From assembly GCF_022352215.1 (NCBI RefSeq), contig NZ_JAKRWF010000001.1, forward strand, positions 496,001 to 560,000: DNA of 64,000 bases, read 5' to 3'. The translations under genes and the position numbers were made by a program. Position 1 is the first letter of the stretch, and each line of letters opens with the position of its first letter. The notes under the pieces were generated by a model. The model was not told the DNA's origin and made no database searches. It worked only from the letters and a program-made list of their open reading frames with translations. This DNA is from Flavihumibacter cheonanensis (GTDB taxonomy: Bacteria > Bacteroidota > Bacteroidia > Chitinophagales > Chitinophagaceae). Of the stretch, positions 25,409 to 33,749 are shown piece after piece.

Positions 25409-28051
25409 TCAGAATTGAACCCCTTCACTCATATTTTGCATGTTCTGCATATCTCCTTTAATGTTCTTACGCTTAAAGAGTGAAGTGTCAAATTTACCAA
25501 ATCTCCAGCTGAAATTAAGACGCAGGATCTGCGGGTCACGCAATCTCCAGGTATTTTGTTCAAAACTGGGAGAGGAGCTAAACTGATCATAGCGGTTAGT
25601 GCGGAAAATATCATTGATGGCCAGGGTCAGGTTTGCTCTTCTTTCTTTCAGGAATTCATATCTAAGAGCCGCTTCCACTTCATAACGCGGACGAATAAAG
25701 CCTTGCGCTGTGGTTTGCGGTCCGCCAAACATGAAGCCACCACCGCCACCTCCACCTGGAGGAAGAATGGTTTTGGAAGTATAACTTCCGCTCAACTGTA
25801 GCGTAAGCTGTTTGGCCAGTTTGATATTATTATTGATTTTGACAAAATAAGAGGTTATCGCTTCCTGGTTTGGAATACCTGGCTGATTGGCATTAATCTT
25901 TGATTGATATAGGTTGAAGTTGGAGATCAGTTCCCACCACTTGGTCAGTTTATTCCGCCCAATCAGCTCAACACCCCCGATCTGGCTGTTATCTGCATTG
26001 ATATAACTGATCACCAGTTCCTCGTTACCATTGAAAGGATTGATCAGTTCAACCTGATTGCGGGTGATAAGGTTCGTTGTATATTTATAGTAGGCGCTTG
26101 CAATAAATGAATTACCATTTCCATATTTCTTCTGGTAACTCAGTTCAAAAGATGCAGTAAACTCCGGCCGCAGGTTTGGATTACCACGGGTTAGGTTCAA
26201 TGTATCTGAATAATCCGTAAAAGGAAAGAGCTGGAAGAAATTTGGACGGTTGATCCGGCGTGTGATATTGAAAGCCAGTTCATCATCATCAGTGAGTTGA
26301 TAAGTCAGGAATGCACTCGGAAAAAGACTAAGCGGAAAACTGTTGCCGTAAGTCATAAGTGTATCCTTGCTTCCTGGAGGAGGCGTGGTAGTCAGAACTT
26401 CTCCATCATAATCTGAACTTTCTGCCCGCAGTCCCAACTGGTAGCCAAGTTTTTTCCATTTGTTAGTGTAGGTTACATATCCGGCATAAACGCGATCGGT
26501 ATAATCAAATTGGGAAGAAAGTGAAGGTATAAAAACAGCATTCCCATTTCCATCTACGAGGCTGATATTGTTCACGCTTTCCTGGCTGCGGACATTCAGC
26601 CGCAAACCTGTTTCCAGTTTTGCATTACCACTTAAGGGATTTACGAAATCAGTCTGGAATGTAATATTGGAACTGCTGCCATTACCGGTATTCAACTGAC
26701 CAAACCGGCGTGTAATAGATCCATTGGGAGCAGCTAATACATCGTTATTGATCGTGGTGTTATTATCGTTTTTACTACGGTTATAATTGATATCCGCGGT
26801 GAATTCGCGACCGGGTTTAGTGAAAAGACGTTTGTAATAAACCGAAGATCCGAGATTCCGGAAGGAACGCTCTCCATCAGATAAACGACGGCTGAAGCTG
26901 GATTGGGTATCTCCCGGAAACAGACTGTCTGTCCGGATGTTACTTTCATTATCAAAGTTGAAACTTCCCCGAACTGCATTCACGGAAAAACCAACTGTAT
27001 TTCGGTTATTCATGAAATAGTCGAGTCCGGCTCTTCCAAACATGAATTGACCTTTGTTTACACTGTAATCATCCTGGTCCAGATCCGTTACCGGGTCTTT
27101 GATAAAGGTGGTTCGCGAGGTATTACCTTCTGAAATAGACTTCCTGGTACGGATATTAGCACTTGCAAACATATTTACCTTACCCTGTTTAACATTGATA
27201 TCAGCGCCACCATTGGGTTGCCAGCGGCTGTCAATACCTGCCCTGATACTTCCGTTATAACCTGCTTTTCGGTTTTTCTTTAAAACAATATTCAGAATTC
27301 CGGCAGTACCTCCGGAGGCATCGAATTTGGCAGAAGGGTTAGTGATCAATTCCACACTCTCAATAGCGTCAGCCGGAATCTGATCGAGTGTAAGAGTTGT
27401 AGGACGGCCATCTACAAAGATTTGTGGAGCAGCATTGCGGAGTGTTACACTTCCATCAATATCTACCTGCAGGGAAGGAATATTGCGCATGATGTCTTCC
27501 GCAGTATTACCGGTAGAAACCAGGTTTTTATCTACGTTGTAAACCTTCCGGTCGATGCCCATCGACATCAACGGTTTGGACGCAGTAACTGTTACGGATT
27601 CCAGCATTTTCGGATCGGCCTCCAATTTGATATTTCCAAGGTCTTTATCAACACCGGCCAGAGCTTTTTGCATATCGCCACCTGCCATGTTTAATTCAAA
27701 CCCTACTTTTTGTTCAATTTCTTTGAACCCTATTGCCGATATCACTAATTTATAGGATGCGGCCACAGGCAGCCCCTCAAAGCTGAATTCACCTCTTCGG
27801 TCAGTAAGCATTCCCGCAATGACGGTATCTTTTCTTTTTTTGGTTGCGGCATCAAATTTGTTCTGGATCAATTGAACGGAAGCTGCGTCAACCCCTTTAT
27901 TAGTTGTTGCGTCAATAATCCGTCCGTAAAACCGGCCGATATTCATGTTGCCACCGCCTGGCCGGCCTCCGGGAGCACCCACCCCGGCAGGTATTTGTGC
28001 ATAGCTGAAGGTTCCGATAAAAATGGTCAGTAAGACCAAAACATGTTTCAT
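25409..28051 (-). CDS. Outer-membrane beta-barrel / TonB-receptor-like protein
   Basis: A protein of about 880 residues from the ATG at 28051 (MKHVLVLLTIFIGTFSYAQ, a signal peptide); an open frame extends 96 bases further upstream, but the start before the signal peptide is the natural one. A Gly/Pro-rich stretch follows, then a carboxypeptidase-like regulatory domain (FYGRIIDATTNKGVDAASVQL), a plug (RNIPSLQVDIDGSVTL, IESVELITNPSAKFDASG), and a long barrel of the OMP_b-brl_3 kind ending in LNFSWRFGKF. No SusD-like partner is adjacent, so this is probably not a Sus-type glycan importer. It precedes a GNAT gene by three bases. Confidence 0.9.
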   Translation of the reverse strand: MKHVLVLLTIFIGTFSYAQIPAGVGAPGGRPGGGNMNIGRFYGRIIDATTNKGVDAASVQLIQNKFDAATKKRKDTVIAGMLTDRRGEFSFEGLPVAASYKLVISAIGFKEIEQKVGFELNMAGGDMQKALAGVDKDLGNIKLEADPKMLESVTVTASKPLMSMGIDRKVYNVDKNLVSTGNTAEDIMRNIPSLQVDIDGSVTLRNAAPQIFVDGRPTTLTLDQIPADAIESVELITNPSAKFDASGGTAGILNIVLKKNRKAGYNGSIRAGIDSRWQPNGGADINVKQGKVNMFASANIRTRKSISEGNTSRTTFIKDPVTDLDQDDYSVNKGQFMFGRAGLDYFMNNRNTVGFSVNAVRGSFNFDNESNIRTDSLFPGDTQSSFSRRLSDGERSFRNLGSSVYYKRLFTKPGREFTADINYNRSKNDNNTTINNDVLAAPNGSITRRFGQLNTGNGSSSNITFQTDFVNPLSGNAKLETGLRLNVRSQESVNNISLVDGNGNAVFIPSLSSQFDYTDRVYAGYVTYTNKWKKLGYQLGLRAESSDYDGEVLTTTPPPGSKDTLMTYGNSFPLSLFPSAFLTYQLTDDDELAFNITRRINRPNFFQLFPFTDYSDTLNLTRGNPNLRPEFTASFELSYQKKYGNGNSFIASAYYKYTTNLITRNQVELINPFNGNEELVISYINADNSQIGGVELIGRNKLTKWWELISNFNLYQSKINANQPGIPNQEAITSYFVKINNNIKLAKQLTLQLSGSYTSKTILPPGGGGGGGFMFGGPQTTAQGFIRPRYEVEAALRYEFLKERRANLTLAINDIFRTNRYDQFSSSPSFEQNTWRLRDPQILRLNFSWRFGKFDTSLFKRKNIKGDMQNMQNMSEGVQF

Positions 28052-28207
28052 TCTTCTTTTTTTTCTCTGAGTGTGTGCAAAATTGGGCAAATATGGATGC
28101 CTAAACGTTGCGATTGGGATGAATGGTATATGACAATTGAACGGCAACTAAGTTTAACAGTTTGGGACCGGTGGACTTTTTTTGGTATGAGCGGTAAGGG
28201 AAATGGA

Positions 28208-28816
28208 TCAGGAACCTGCTAAAAAAGTAATGGCGATCTGCACCAAGCCGATCAGGAAGCCTAAAACCGCCCCAATTATTTCTACAAATCGGAATTCTCT
28301 TGCCATTATCTGGTAAAGGATCTGTTCCAGTTTATCGGAAGAAAAGGCGCTTACTTTCGCAACCACGATTTTTTCAAGATCCAGTTGATCTTTAAGTGTT
28401 CCCATATATTTTTCCATAATTACCGGGAATAAGAGGCGTAGTTCTTCCAGGAAAACGGCTTTTAACTGGGCGATGGTTTTGTCTCCAATGAACATGCTGA
28501 TCATCGGCATGGTTTCCTTCAATTTTACCCGAAGGAAATGATCTATGTGTTCTTCAATATGGGGAGAAAGGCGGTCCAGGTTTTCCGGGCTGGTAAGTTT
28601 AGTAGAAATGTCAGAAAAGGATAATAATTCCTGGCTGACCAGTTTCCCCAGTTTTTCTGCAAACTGCTGCTGACGTTTGGGAAAAATCCCCTGGATGGTA
28701 ATACCAAGGATGTTTCGGGGCTCCCGGGGATGAAACAACATTTTTATGGCAATCCAGTTGGTAAACCATCCAATAAATGCAGAAATCAGCGGTAGTAATA
28801 AAAGCCAGGGCGACAT
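28208..28816 (-). CDS. DUF445-family membrane protein
   Basis: A protein of 202 residues from the ATG at 28816. An open frame extends further upstream but that part is the tRNA-His gene read as protein and is not real. It begins MSPWLLLLPLISAFIGWFTNWIAIKMLF, the DUF445 signature, with HPREPRNI following, and ends in a membrane segment (FVEIIGAVLGFLIGLVQIAITFL). The family anchors both ends in the membrane, with a helical middle. Its 5' end lies six bases beyond the U-run of the tRNA terminator. Function unknown, probably envelope. Confidence 0.87.
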   Translation of the reverse strand: MSPWLLLLPLISAFIGWFTNWIAIKMLFHPREPRNILGITIQGIFPKRQQQFAEKLGKLVSQELLSFSDISTKLTSPENLDRLSPHIEEHIDHFLRVKLKETMPMISMFIGDKTIAQLKAVFLEELRLLFPVIMEKYMGTLKDQLDLEKIVVAKVSAFSSDKLEQILYQIMAREFRFVEIIGAVLGFLIGLVQIAITFLAGS

Positions 28817-28828
28817 AATAATAAAATT

Positions 28829-28854
28829 AAAAATCCCCCACAACAGTGGGGGAT
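28829..28854 (-). terminator. Intrinsic terminator after tRNA-His
   Basis: Read on the minus strand, a 9-bp stem (ATCCCCCAC / GTGGGGGAT) with a four-base TGTT loop is followed by TTTT. It begins six bases after the tRNA 3' end and ends just before the DUF445 start. Confidence 0.82.
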
Positions 28855-28859
28855 GGGAG

Positions 28860-28934
28860 GGAGGCTGATGGGTCTCGAACCCACGACCCTCAGAACCACA
28901 ATCTGATGCTCTAACCAACTGAGCTACAGCCTCC
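28860..28934 (-). tRNA. tRNA-His (anticodon GTG)
   Basis: A 75-base cloverleaf. The acceptor is GAGGCTG / CAGCCTC, with an encoded extra G at position -1 (base 28934) opposite the discriminator C73 (base 28860), the hallmark of tRNA-His. The anticodon stem is TCAGA / TCTGA around TTGTGGT, giving anticodon GTG; the T arm is GTGGG-TTCGAGA-CCCAT. The 3' CCA is not encoded. A promoter box lies 37 bases upstream and a terminator immediately downstream. Confidence 0.96.
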
Positions 28935-28970
28935 ATGCGGGTTATCGCAATGCTTTTTTCAAAGCGGGCA

Positions 28971-28978
28971 CAAAAATA
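28971..28978 (-). promoter_or_regulatory. -7 promoter box TATTTTTG for tRNA-His
   Basis: Minus-strand TATTTTTG matches TAnnTTTG, 36 bases before the tRNA 5' end, which allows a short leader removed by RNase P. Confidence 0.5.
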
Positions 28979-29086
28979 AGTAAAAAATCGAATCCTGATA
29001 CAGGAGCTAAAAAAAATGTCAGAAACCACTCATCATAATCCAATGTTAATTGGTGCTGTTGGCAACAAGCCTGGTTGTTTTATCGT

Positions 29087-29094
29087 TATTTTTG
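29087..29094 (+). promoter_or_regulatory. -7 promoter box TATTTTTG for the tail-specific protease
   Basis: Plus-strand TATTTTTG matches TAnnTTTG. Transcription from it would begin around 29100, just at or before the candidate starts at 29100 and 29121. Confidence 0.5.
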
Positions 29095-29120
29095 GAATAA
29101 TGCAAAATCTGGTGAAAATT

Positions 29121-31286
29121 ATGTTTAGTAAAAGAAGCCTGCCCGTGTTGTTGGTACTGTTGTGTTGTGCCTTGTTTATCGGTTTCCGTTCAATGGGAAC
29201 CAACCATGCAGATCCGCCTGGTAAATATGAAAAAATCCTTCACAATGTTGCAGATATCCTGCAACAGGTTCACTATAACCCGAAGAAGATAAACGATGAG
29301 TTTTCAAAAGAAATTTTTTCCAAGTACCTGGAAACGGTGGATGTTGAGAAAAATGTCTTTTTACAGAGCGATATCCAGGCATTGAAAAAATATGAACTCA
29401 AAATTGATGAAGAATTGTTGGGAGGTAATGTAGAATTTGTACCTGCTCTTTCTGAGATATACAAAAAAAGGGTACTGGAAGCTGAGCAACTCACCAAAGA
29501 GATTCTTGCTAAACCTTTCGAATTCCAGACGGATGAAACGATCATTCGAGACAGTGAAAAACTGGAGTTTCCCAAAAACTTGGATGAGAAAAAAGACAGG
29601 TGGAGAAAACGCCTCAAATATATGACCCTGGAGCGTTTTGCCGATATGCAGGAGAACCAGGAAAAAAACAAGGGCAAGGAGGGTTTCAAAGCACAAACAG
29701 CTGCTGAAATGGAAGCCAGTGCACGTGAAGGCGTAGCAAAAGTTGTTGGTCGAATGTTTGACAGGCTTAAACTTAAATACAACGATGATGAACGTTTCAA
29801 CCAGTTTGTAAATGTCATCACCAGCACCATGGATCCGCATACCACATTCTTTCCTCCCCGCGACAAACGTTATTTTGATGAACAGATGAGCGGACGTTTT
29901 TTTGGTATTGGTGCTTCTCTGACTTCACAGGAAGGAAATATAAAAATTGCTTCTGTAATTACCGGATCTCCGGCCTGGAAGACAAACGAGGTGACAGTGG
30001 GTGATGTGGTGCTGAAAGTGGCCCAGGGTGCGAATGAGCCCGTTGACCTTACAGGCTTTGATGTGGAGGATGCCGTTAAAATTATCCGGGGCAATAAAGG
30101 AACTGAAGTTCGGCTCACACTGCGCAAGGCGGATGGTTCTGTAAAGGTGGTATCTATCATCCGGGATGAAATAGTGCAGGATGAAAGTTTTGCAAGAAGT
30201 ACGATTGTCAGCAATGGGAAGAGTAAAATTGGATACATTATGCTTCCGGAATTCTACGCTGATTTTGAAAATCCGCGTGGGGCTCGCAGTGCAGTTGATG
30301 TAGCTAAAGAAGTGATCAAACTGAAAGAACAGAAAGTTGATGGAATCATAATTGATCTCAGAAACAATGGTGGTGGATCTTTATATGATGTGGTTCAAAT
30401 GGCCGGACTCTTTATCGAAGACGGTCCCATTGTCCAGGTTAAGGACCGTGACGGAAAACCGAGCATTTTGAAGGATCGGGACAAGAGTGTATTGTATGAT
30501 GGTCCGCTTGCTGTAATGGTAAACGAATTCAGTGCTTCCGCTTCTGAGATATTTGCTGCCGCCATACAGGATTATAAAAGAGGGGTTGTGATTGGCAGTA
30601 CCTCAACCTATGGTAAGGGAACTGTACAGCGCAATATCGGTTTGGATAAGGAAACCGGAATGTTCAGTTCCAACAGTGAACTGGGTACGATTAAATTAAC
30701 CCTGCAAAAATTCTATCGTATAAATGGTGGTTCAACCCAGCTTAAAGGCGTGGCTTCGGATATTGTAGTTCCTGATGTATTGGAAAAAAGTAAGGTCCGT
30801 GAAAAAGACGAGCCTACTGCGCTTGGATGGGATGAAATCGCGAAAGCGCAATACAATACCTGGAAATCACCTTATGATCTAAACCAGGTTGTTCGCAACA
30901 GCCAGGAACGGGTAAATCAGAATCCGGCATTCAACCTGATCAAAACAAATACAGATTGGCTGGCTGAACAAAACGATCGCGTTTATTCCCTCAATCTGCA
31001 GAAGTTCAAAGAGGAAAAGAAAAAGGTGAACTCAACAGTTAAACAAATTGAGACTCTTTATAAATTGAGCCAGGAGCTCGAAGTGGAAAGTATTCCGGGT
31101 GATGAAGAAAAGTTTGCAACAGATCCGGATAAATTGACCCGCTATAAAGCATGGAAGAAAAATCTCCGCAATGATATTTACCTGGATGAAACAATCAATG
31201 CGGTAAATGACATGATTTATCAGCAGAACCTGGCCATGAAGAAAAGTGCTGACAGCAAGCTTGAAAAGACGAAACAGGACAATTAA
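29121..31286 (+). CDS. prc: Tail-specific C-terminal processing protease (Prc/Tsp, peptidase S41)
   Basis: An exported protease of 721 residues from the ATG at 29121 (MFSKRSLPVLLVLLCCALF signal); an in-frame ATG at 29100 is the alternative. A long helical N-terminal region is followed by a PDZ domain (FFGIGASLTSQEGNIKIASVI...VGDVVLKVAQG). The S41 core carries the nucleophile in NEFSASASEIFAAA and the catalytic lysine in STYGKGTVQ. A C-terminal DUF3340-like part completes the Prc layout. It cleaves periplasmic proteins from non-polar C-termini and in other bacteria affects cell-wall enzymes. A 7-base repeat array starts three bases after the stop codon. Symbol given by homology to E. coli Prc. 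Confidence 0.93.
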   Translation: MFSKRSLPVLLVLLCCALFIGFRSMGTNHADPPGKYEKILHNVADILQQVHYNPKKINDEFSKEIFSKYLETVDVEKNVFLQSDIQALKKYELKIDEELLGGNVEFVPALSEIYKKRVLEAEQLTKEILAKPFEFQTDETIIRDSEKLEFPKNLDEKKDRWRKRLKYMTLERFADMQENQEKNKGKEGFKAQTAAEMEASAREGVAKVVGRMFDRLKLKYNDDERFNQFVNVITSTMDPHTTFFPPRDKRYFDEQMSGRFFGIGASLTSQEGNIKIASVITGSPAWKTNEVTVGDVVLKVAQGANEPVDLTGFDVEDAVKIIRGNKGTEVRLTLRKADGSVKVVSIIRDEIVQDESFARSTIVSNGKSKIGYIMLPEFYADFENPRGARSAVDVAKEVIKLKEQKVDGIIIDLRNNGGGSLYDVVQMAGLFIEDGPIVQVKDRDGKPSILKDRDKSVLYDGPLAVMVNEFSASASEIFAAAIQDYKRGVVIGSTSTYGKGTVQRNIGLDKETGMFSSNSELGTIKLTLQKFYRINGGSTQLKGVASDIVVPDVLEKSKVREKDEPTALGWDEIAKAQYNTWKSPYDLNQVVRNSQERVNQNPAFNLIKTNTDWLAEQNDRVYSLNLQKFKEEKKKVNSTVKQIETLYKLSQELEVESIPGDEEKFATDPDKLTRYKAWKKNLRNDIYLDETINAVNDMIYQQNLAMKKSADSKLEKTKQDN

Positions 31287-31355
31287 TTAGAAGTAAGAAG
31301 TTAGAAGTGAGAAGTGAGAGAAAACTTTTTCACCTTTCACTTTTTCACCTTTCAC
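31287..31355 (+). repeat. Heptamer array after prc plus a duplicated 15-mer
   Basis: Four units of seven bases, GAAGTAA GAAGTTA GAAGTGA then GAAGTGA, run from 31290 to 31317, starting three bases after the prc stop. At 31325-31354 the 15-mer CTTTTTCACCTTTCA is repeated twice in tandem. The second part is partly complementary to the first, so the transcript could fold back. A 13-bp bidirectional terminator follows at once. Confidence 0.85.
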
Positions 31356-31385
31356 AAAAAAAGCCGGCATTAGCCGGCTTTTTTT
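31356..31385. terminator. Bidirectional intrinsic terminator between prc and DinB
   Basis: A-run, GCCGGC, loop ATTA, GCCGGC and T-run form a 13-bp perfect stem (AAAAAAAGCCGGC / GCCGGCTTTTTTT). It can terminate transcription from both sides; the last two bases overlap the DinB stop. Confidence 0.92.
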
Positions 31386-31884
31386 ATAAATATCTTTCCT
31401 GTAAAATCGTAAGGTGGTGTTTTACATGTCCGGCCATAATGAAACCAATCGCAACCGCTGTTATCGGGTTGTTGGATGCATTCCCTTCGGCATTTAGTTG
31501 TTCATCCGTGAAGGATTTGATCATTCTCAGGTTGCTTTTTCTGAGCTGGCGCATCTCCTTAAGCATGTCTTCCCAGCTTCTCGAAGATACTATTGCATTG
31601 TTTGCATAGAGGTTTTCGTCAAAACCAGGAAGAGGAGTAGTATCCAGGCGGGCAATGCGTAATGCCCGGTAAGCAAAAATGCGTTCCGCATCAATAAGGT
31701 GTTGTACTACCTGTTTAATAGTCCATTTTCCTTCGGCATACGCATAATCCAGCTTTTCTTCCGGGATGGTTTCCAGGAATTCGAGCATCTCTTCGGTATT
31801 CTCTTTTAAGGTTTTCCGAAGATTATCGGACTTCACCAATTGTACATAGTTCTCAAAATATGGAGCGTAAATCAGGTTGTACAT
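31384..31884 (-). CDS. DinB-family protein (bacillithiol-transferase-like)
   Basis: A protein of 166 residues of the DinB_2/YfiT type. Candidate metal histidines are in KQVVQHLIDAERIFAYRAL (about 62) and in AGHVKHHLTILQERYL (about 153-157), giving the typical three-His site. Family members transfer thiols such as bacillithiol to electrophiles or act in detoxification; bshC in the window supports a bacillithiol background. It is a single gene, convergent with prc. A hairpin without a U-run lies just upstream of its start. Substrate unknown. Confidence 0.88.
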   Translation of the reverse strand: MYNLIYAPYFENYVQLVKSDNLRKTLKENTEEMLEFLETIPEEKLDYAYAEGKWTIKQVVQHLIDAERIFAYRALRIARLDTTPLPGFDENLYANNAIVSSRSWEDMLKEMRQLRKSNLRMIKSFTDEQLNAEGNASNNPITAVAIGFIMAGHVKHHLTILQERYL

Positions 31885-31907
31885 GTCAGTTGATTTGGTA
31901 TGATTTT

Positions 31908-31936
31908 ACCCGACCGGCAAATACCTCCGGTCGGGT
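31908..31936. terminator. Perfect 10-bp hairpin between the subtilase and DinB genes
   Basis: ACCCGACCGG and CCGGTCGGGT flank a nine-base loop, directly after the 3' end of the subtilase gene (stop at 31945). No U-run follows on either strand, so it may be a weak terminator or an mRNA 3'-end stabiliser. Confidence 0.5.
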
Positions 31937-31944
31937 GAAAAGGG

Positions 31945-33654
31945 TTATCCTTTTTTATCTTTTTTCAGGGTTGATTTTGGAGCTGGTTTGCCTTTTTTCT
32001 GGTTTTCAAGTGTGGCGGCAAGTTTGGCAGCTTCAAATGCATTCAACAAACCTCCGGTTTTACTTATTTCCGCCAATTCTACTTCCTCGTCAGAACCTGG
32101 AATTTTTACTACCATATCCGGACCAACAGCAGATTTTTCAATAGCTTCCTTGATCTGTTGAGGAGTCAGCGTAGGATAATAACTCATCAGGAAAGCAGCT
32201 ACACCTGCAACAACAGGGGAAGCCATACTGGTGCCCTGGGCATTTCCATAGGTATTCCCACCCGGGATGGTAGAATAAATCTTGGTGCCAGGTGCAAAAA
32301 CATCCACTTCTGATTTTCCATAGTTGGAGAAAGAAGCAGTCAGGCTCTTAAAGCCGGGCTCTGCCAGCGGGTCAGAGCTTGCACCCACAGTAATCCAGTT
32401 GGTAGCTCTGTATTTGTTTTTCAGGAAAACTGGATTTGGAAAATTGTCAACGGAATCAATATTTGATGCATCATTTCCTGCTGCATGCACCAACAATACA
32501 CCTTTAGATTCTGCATATTTAACGGCATCATCCACCCAGTTTTTCTCTGGTGAAAAGCTTTTGCCAAAGCTCATATTGATCACTTTTGCTCCATTGTCTA
32601 CCGCATAGCGGATGGCCAGTGCGATATCTTTATCATGCTCATCGCCATCAGGTACAGCACGAATCGCCATGATGCGAACATTGTCAGCCACACCATCTAT
32701 TCCAACGCCATTTTTACGTTTTGCAGCAATGATACCAGCCACGTGTGTGCCATGGAAAGGCGTATTTGCCATCACATCGTTGTTTCCATAAAAACGGTCG
32801 TTGATGTCGTTGTAATTGTCACCAACGATTGCTCCGCGGTAGTCTTCCGGTGCTTTTTCAGCTGCTTCTTTTTTTCTTTCTTCTCCGCTTACAAAATCAG
32901 CAAAGCCTTCCAGGAACTCACCATTACCGGTTTCCATCATATTGAAGGCTTTCAGAATATAGAGCATACCAGCTTTCGCTTTCTGCGCTTCTGGAGTAGA
33001 GGGGGCAAATTTTTCAAGTTCTTTTCCGGTATAGGAAGATGTGTCCATGGCAACACGCAGCAAACTATCGTTTTTCTGGCTGCTCTCAAGGGCACGCTTC
33101 AGGAAAATCAGATCCGCACCACCACCGCCAGCATCGCCTTCTACTTTATCCTTGGCTTTTTTCCACATTTCATAGGTGGCTTTCTCGTCTGCAGGCAGGT
33201 TTTCGGGATTGAAATCCGCCGCTCCGTATTTTGCTTTGTACTTGTGATATACACGGGCACCTTCATAGCTGTCCTGCTTCACATTCCGGCCATCTTTGCC
33301 TCCGATAAAATTCCATCCATAGATATCATCTATATATCCATTCTTATCATCATCAATTCCATTCCCGGGAATCTCTTTCGGATTTCTCCAGAGAACAGGC
33401 TTCAGATCTTCATGCAGTGTGTCAATGCCACTGTCAATTACAGCAACCACAACTGTTTTACTGGGACGGTTCTTCACAAATTCATAGGCCTGATCCAGGC
33501 TGATACCATAAAATCCATCTTTGGCACGGTCAGCCAGGTGCCAACCTTTGGGAAGTTCTTTGTTCACGGTTGCAGTCGTTCCCTGTGCAGAGGCGTTTCC
33601 GAGGCTAATTATCGCCAGGGCTGCGGTGGCTGGCAAGATTCGTAGAAAATTCAT
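31945..33654 (-). CDS. Exported subtilisin-like serine protease (peptidase S8)
   Basis: A protease of 569 residues from the ATG at 33654 (MNFLRILPATAALAIISLGNASAQ, a signal peptide); an open frame extends 27 bases upstream. The catalytic triad is visible: Asp in VVAVIDSGIDTLHEDL, His in FHGTHVAGIIAAKR, and Ser in AQGTSMASPVVAGVAAF, with the oxyanion Asn in HAAGNDASN. Between Asp and His is an insertion of about 150 residues rich in Lys, Glu and Ala. No C-terminal T9SS domain is visible; the end is lysine-rich (KGKPAPKSTLKKDKKG). Periplasmic or secreted general protease. Confidence 0.92.
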   Translation of the reverse strand: MNFLRILPATAALAIISLGNASAQGTTATVNKELPKGWHLADRAKDGFYGISLDQAYEFVKNRPSKTVVVAVIDSGIDTLHEDLKPVLWRNPKEIPGNGIDDDKNGYIDDIYGWNFIGGKDGRNVKQDSYEGARVYHKYKAKYGAADFNPENLPADEKATYEMWKKAKDKVEGDAGGGGADLIFLKRALESSQKNDSLLRVAMDTSSYTGKELEKFAPSTPEAQKAKAGMLYILKAFNMMETGNGEFLEGFADFVSGEERKKEAAEKAPEDYRGAIVGDNYNDINDRFYGNNDVMANTPFHGTHVAGIIAAKRKNGVGIDGVADNVRIMAIRAVPDGDEHDKDIALAIRYAVDNGAKVINMSFGKSFSPEKNWVDDAVKYAESKGVLLVHAAGNDASNIDSVDNFPNPVFLKNKYRATNWITVGASSDPLAEPGFKSLTASFSNYGKSEVDVFAPGTKIYSTIPGGNTYGNAQGTSMASPVVAGVAAFLMSYYPTLTPQQIKEAIEKSAVGPDMVVKIPGSDEEVELAEISKTGGLLNAFEAAKLAATLENQKKGKPAPKSTLKKDKKG

Positions 33655-33749
33655 GCAGAGCTTATTTTGTTTCTGATACAAAATGACGCAAAAAGACGGT
33701 ATTTAGTTTGCCGCTTGCGTAAATTTTGCATCCTGTTAAATGGATATTG

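Noticed and set aside
25409-28147. SusC/SusD-type polysaccharide utilisation locus around the barrel gene
   Set aside because: No SusD-like lipoprotein, glycosidase or anti-sigma pair is adjacent; the barrel is of the OMP_b-brl_3 kind.
28817-29029. N-terminal extension of the DUF445 frame containing MEAVAQLVRASDCGSEGRGFE
   Set aside because: This is the tRNA-His gene read as protein. The cloverleaf, anticodon GTG and terminator explain the bases.
31287-31355. Heptamer arrays considered as ribosome-binding or promoter repeats for the next gene
   Set aside because: At prc, bshC and purE the next gene is convergent, so the arrays cannot serve its start. The common factor is the gene end on the same strand.
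32635-33645. 336-codon open frame on the plus strand
   Set aside because: It lies entirely antisense to the subtilase gene, whose catalytic triad is intact. The frame is an echo of its codon composition.
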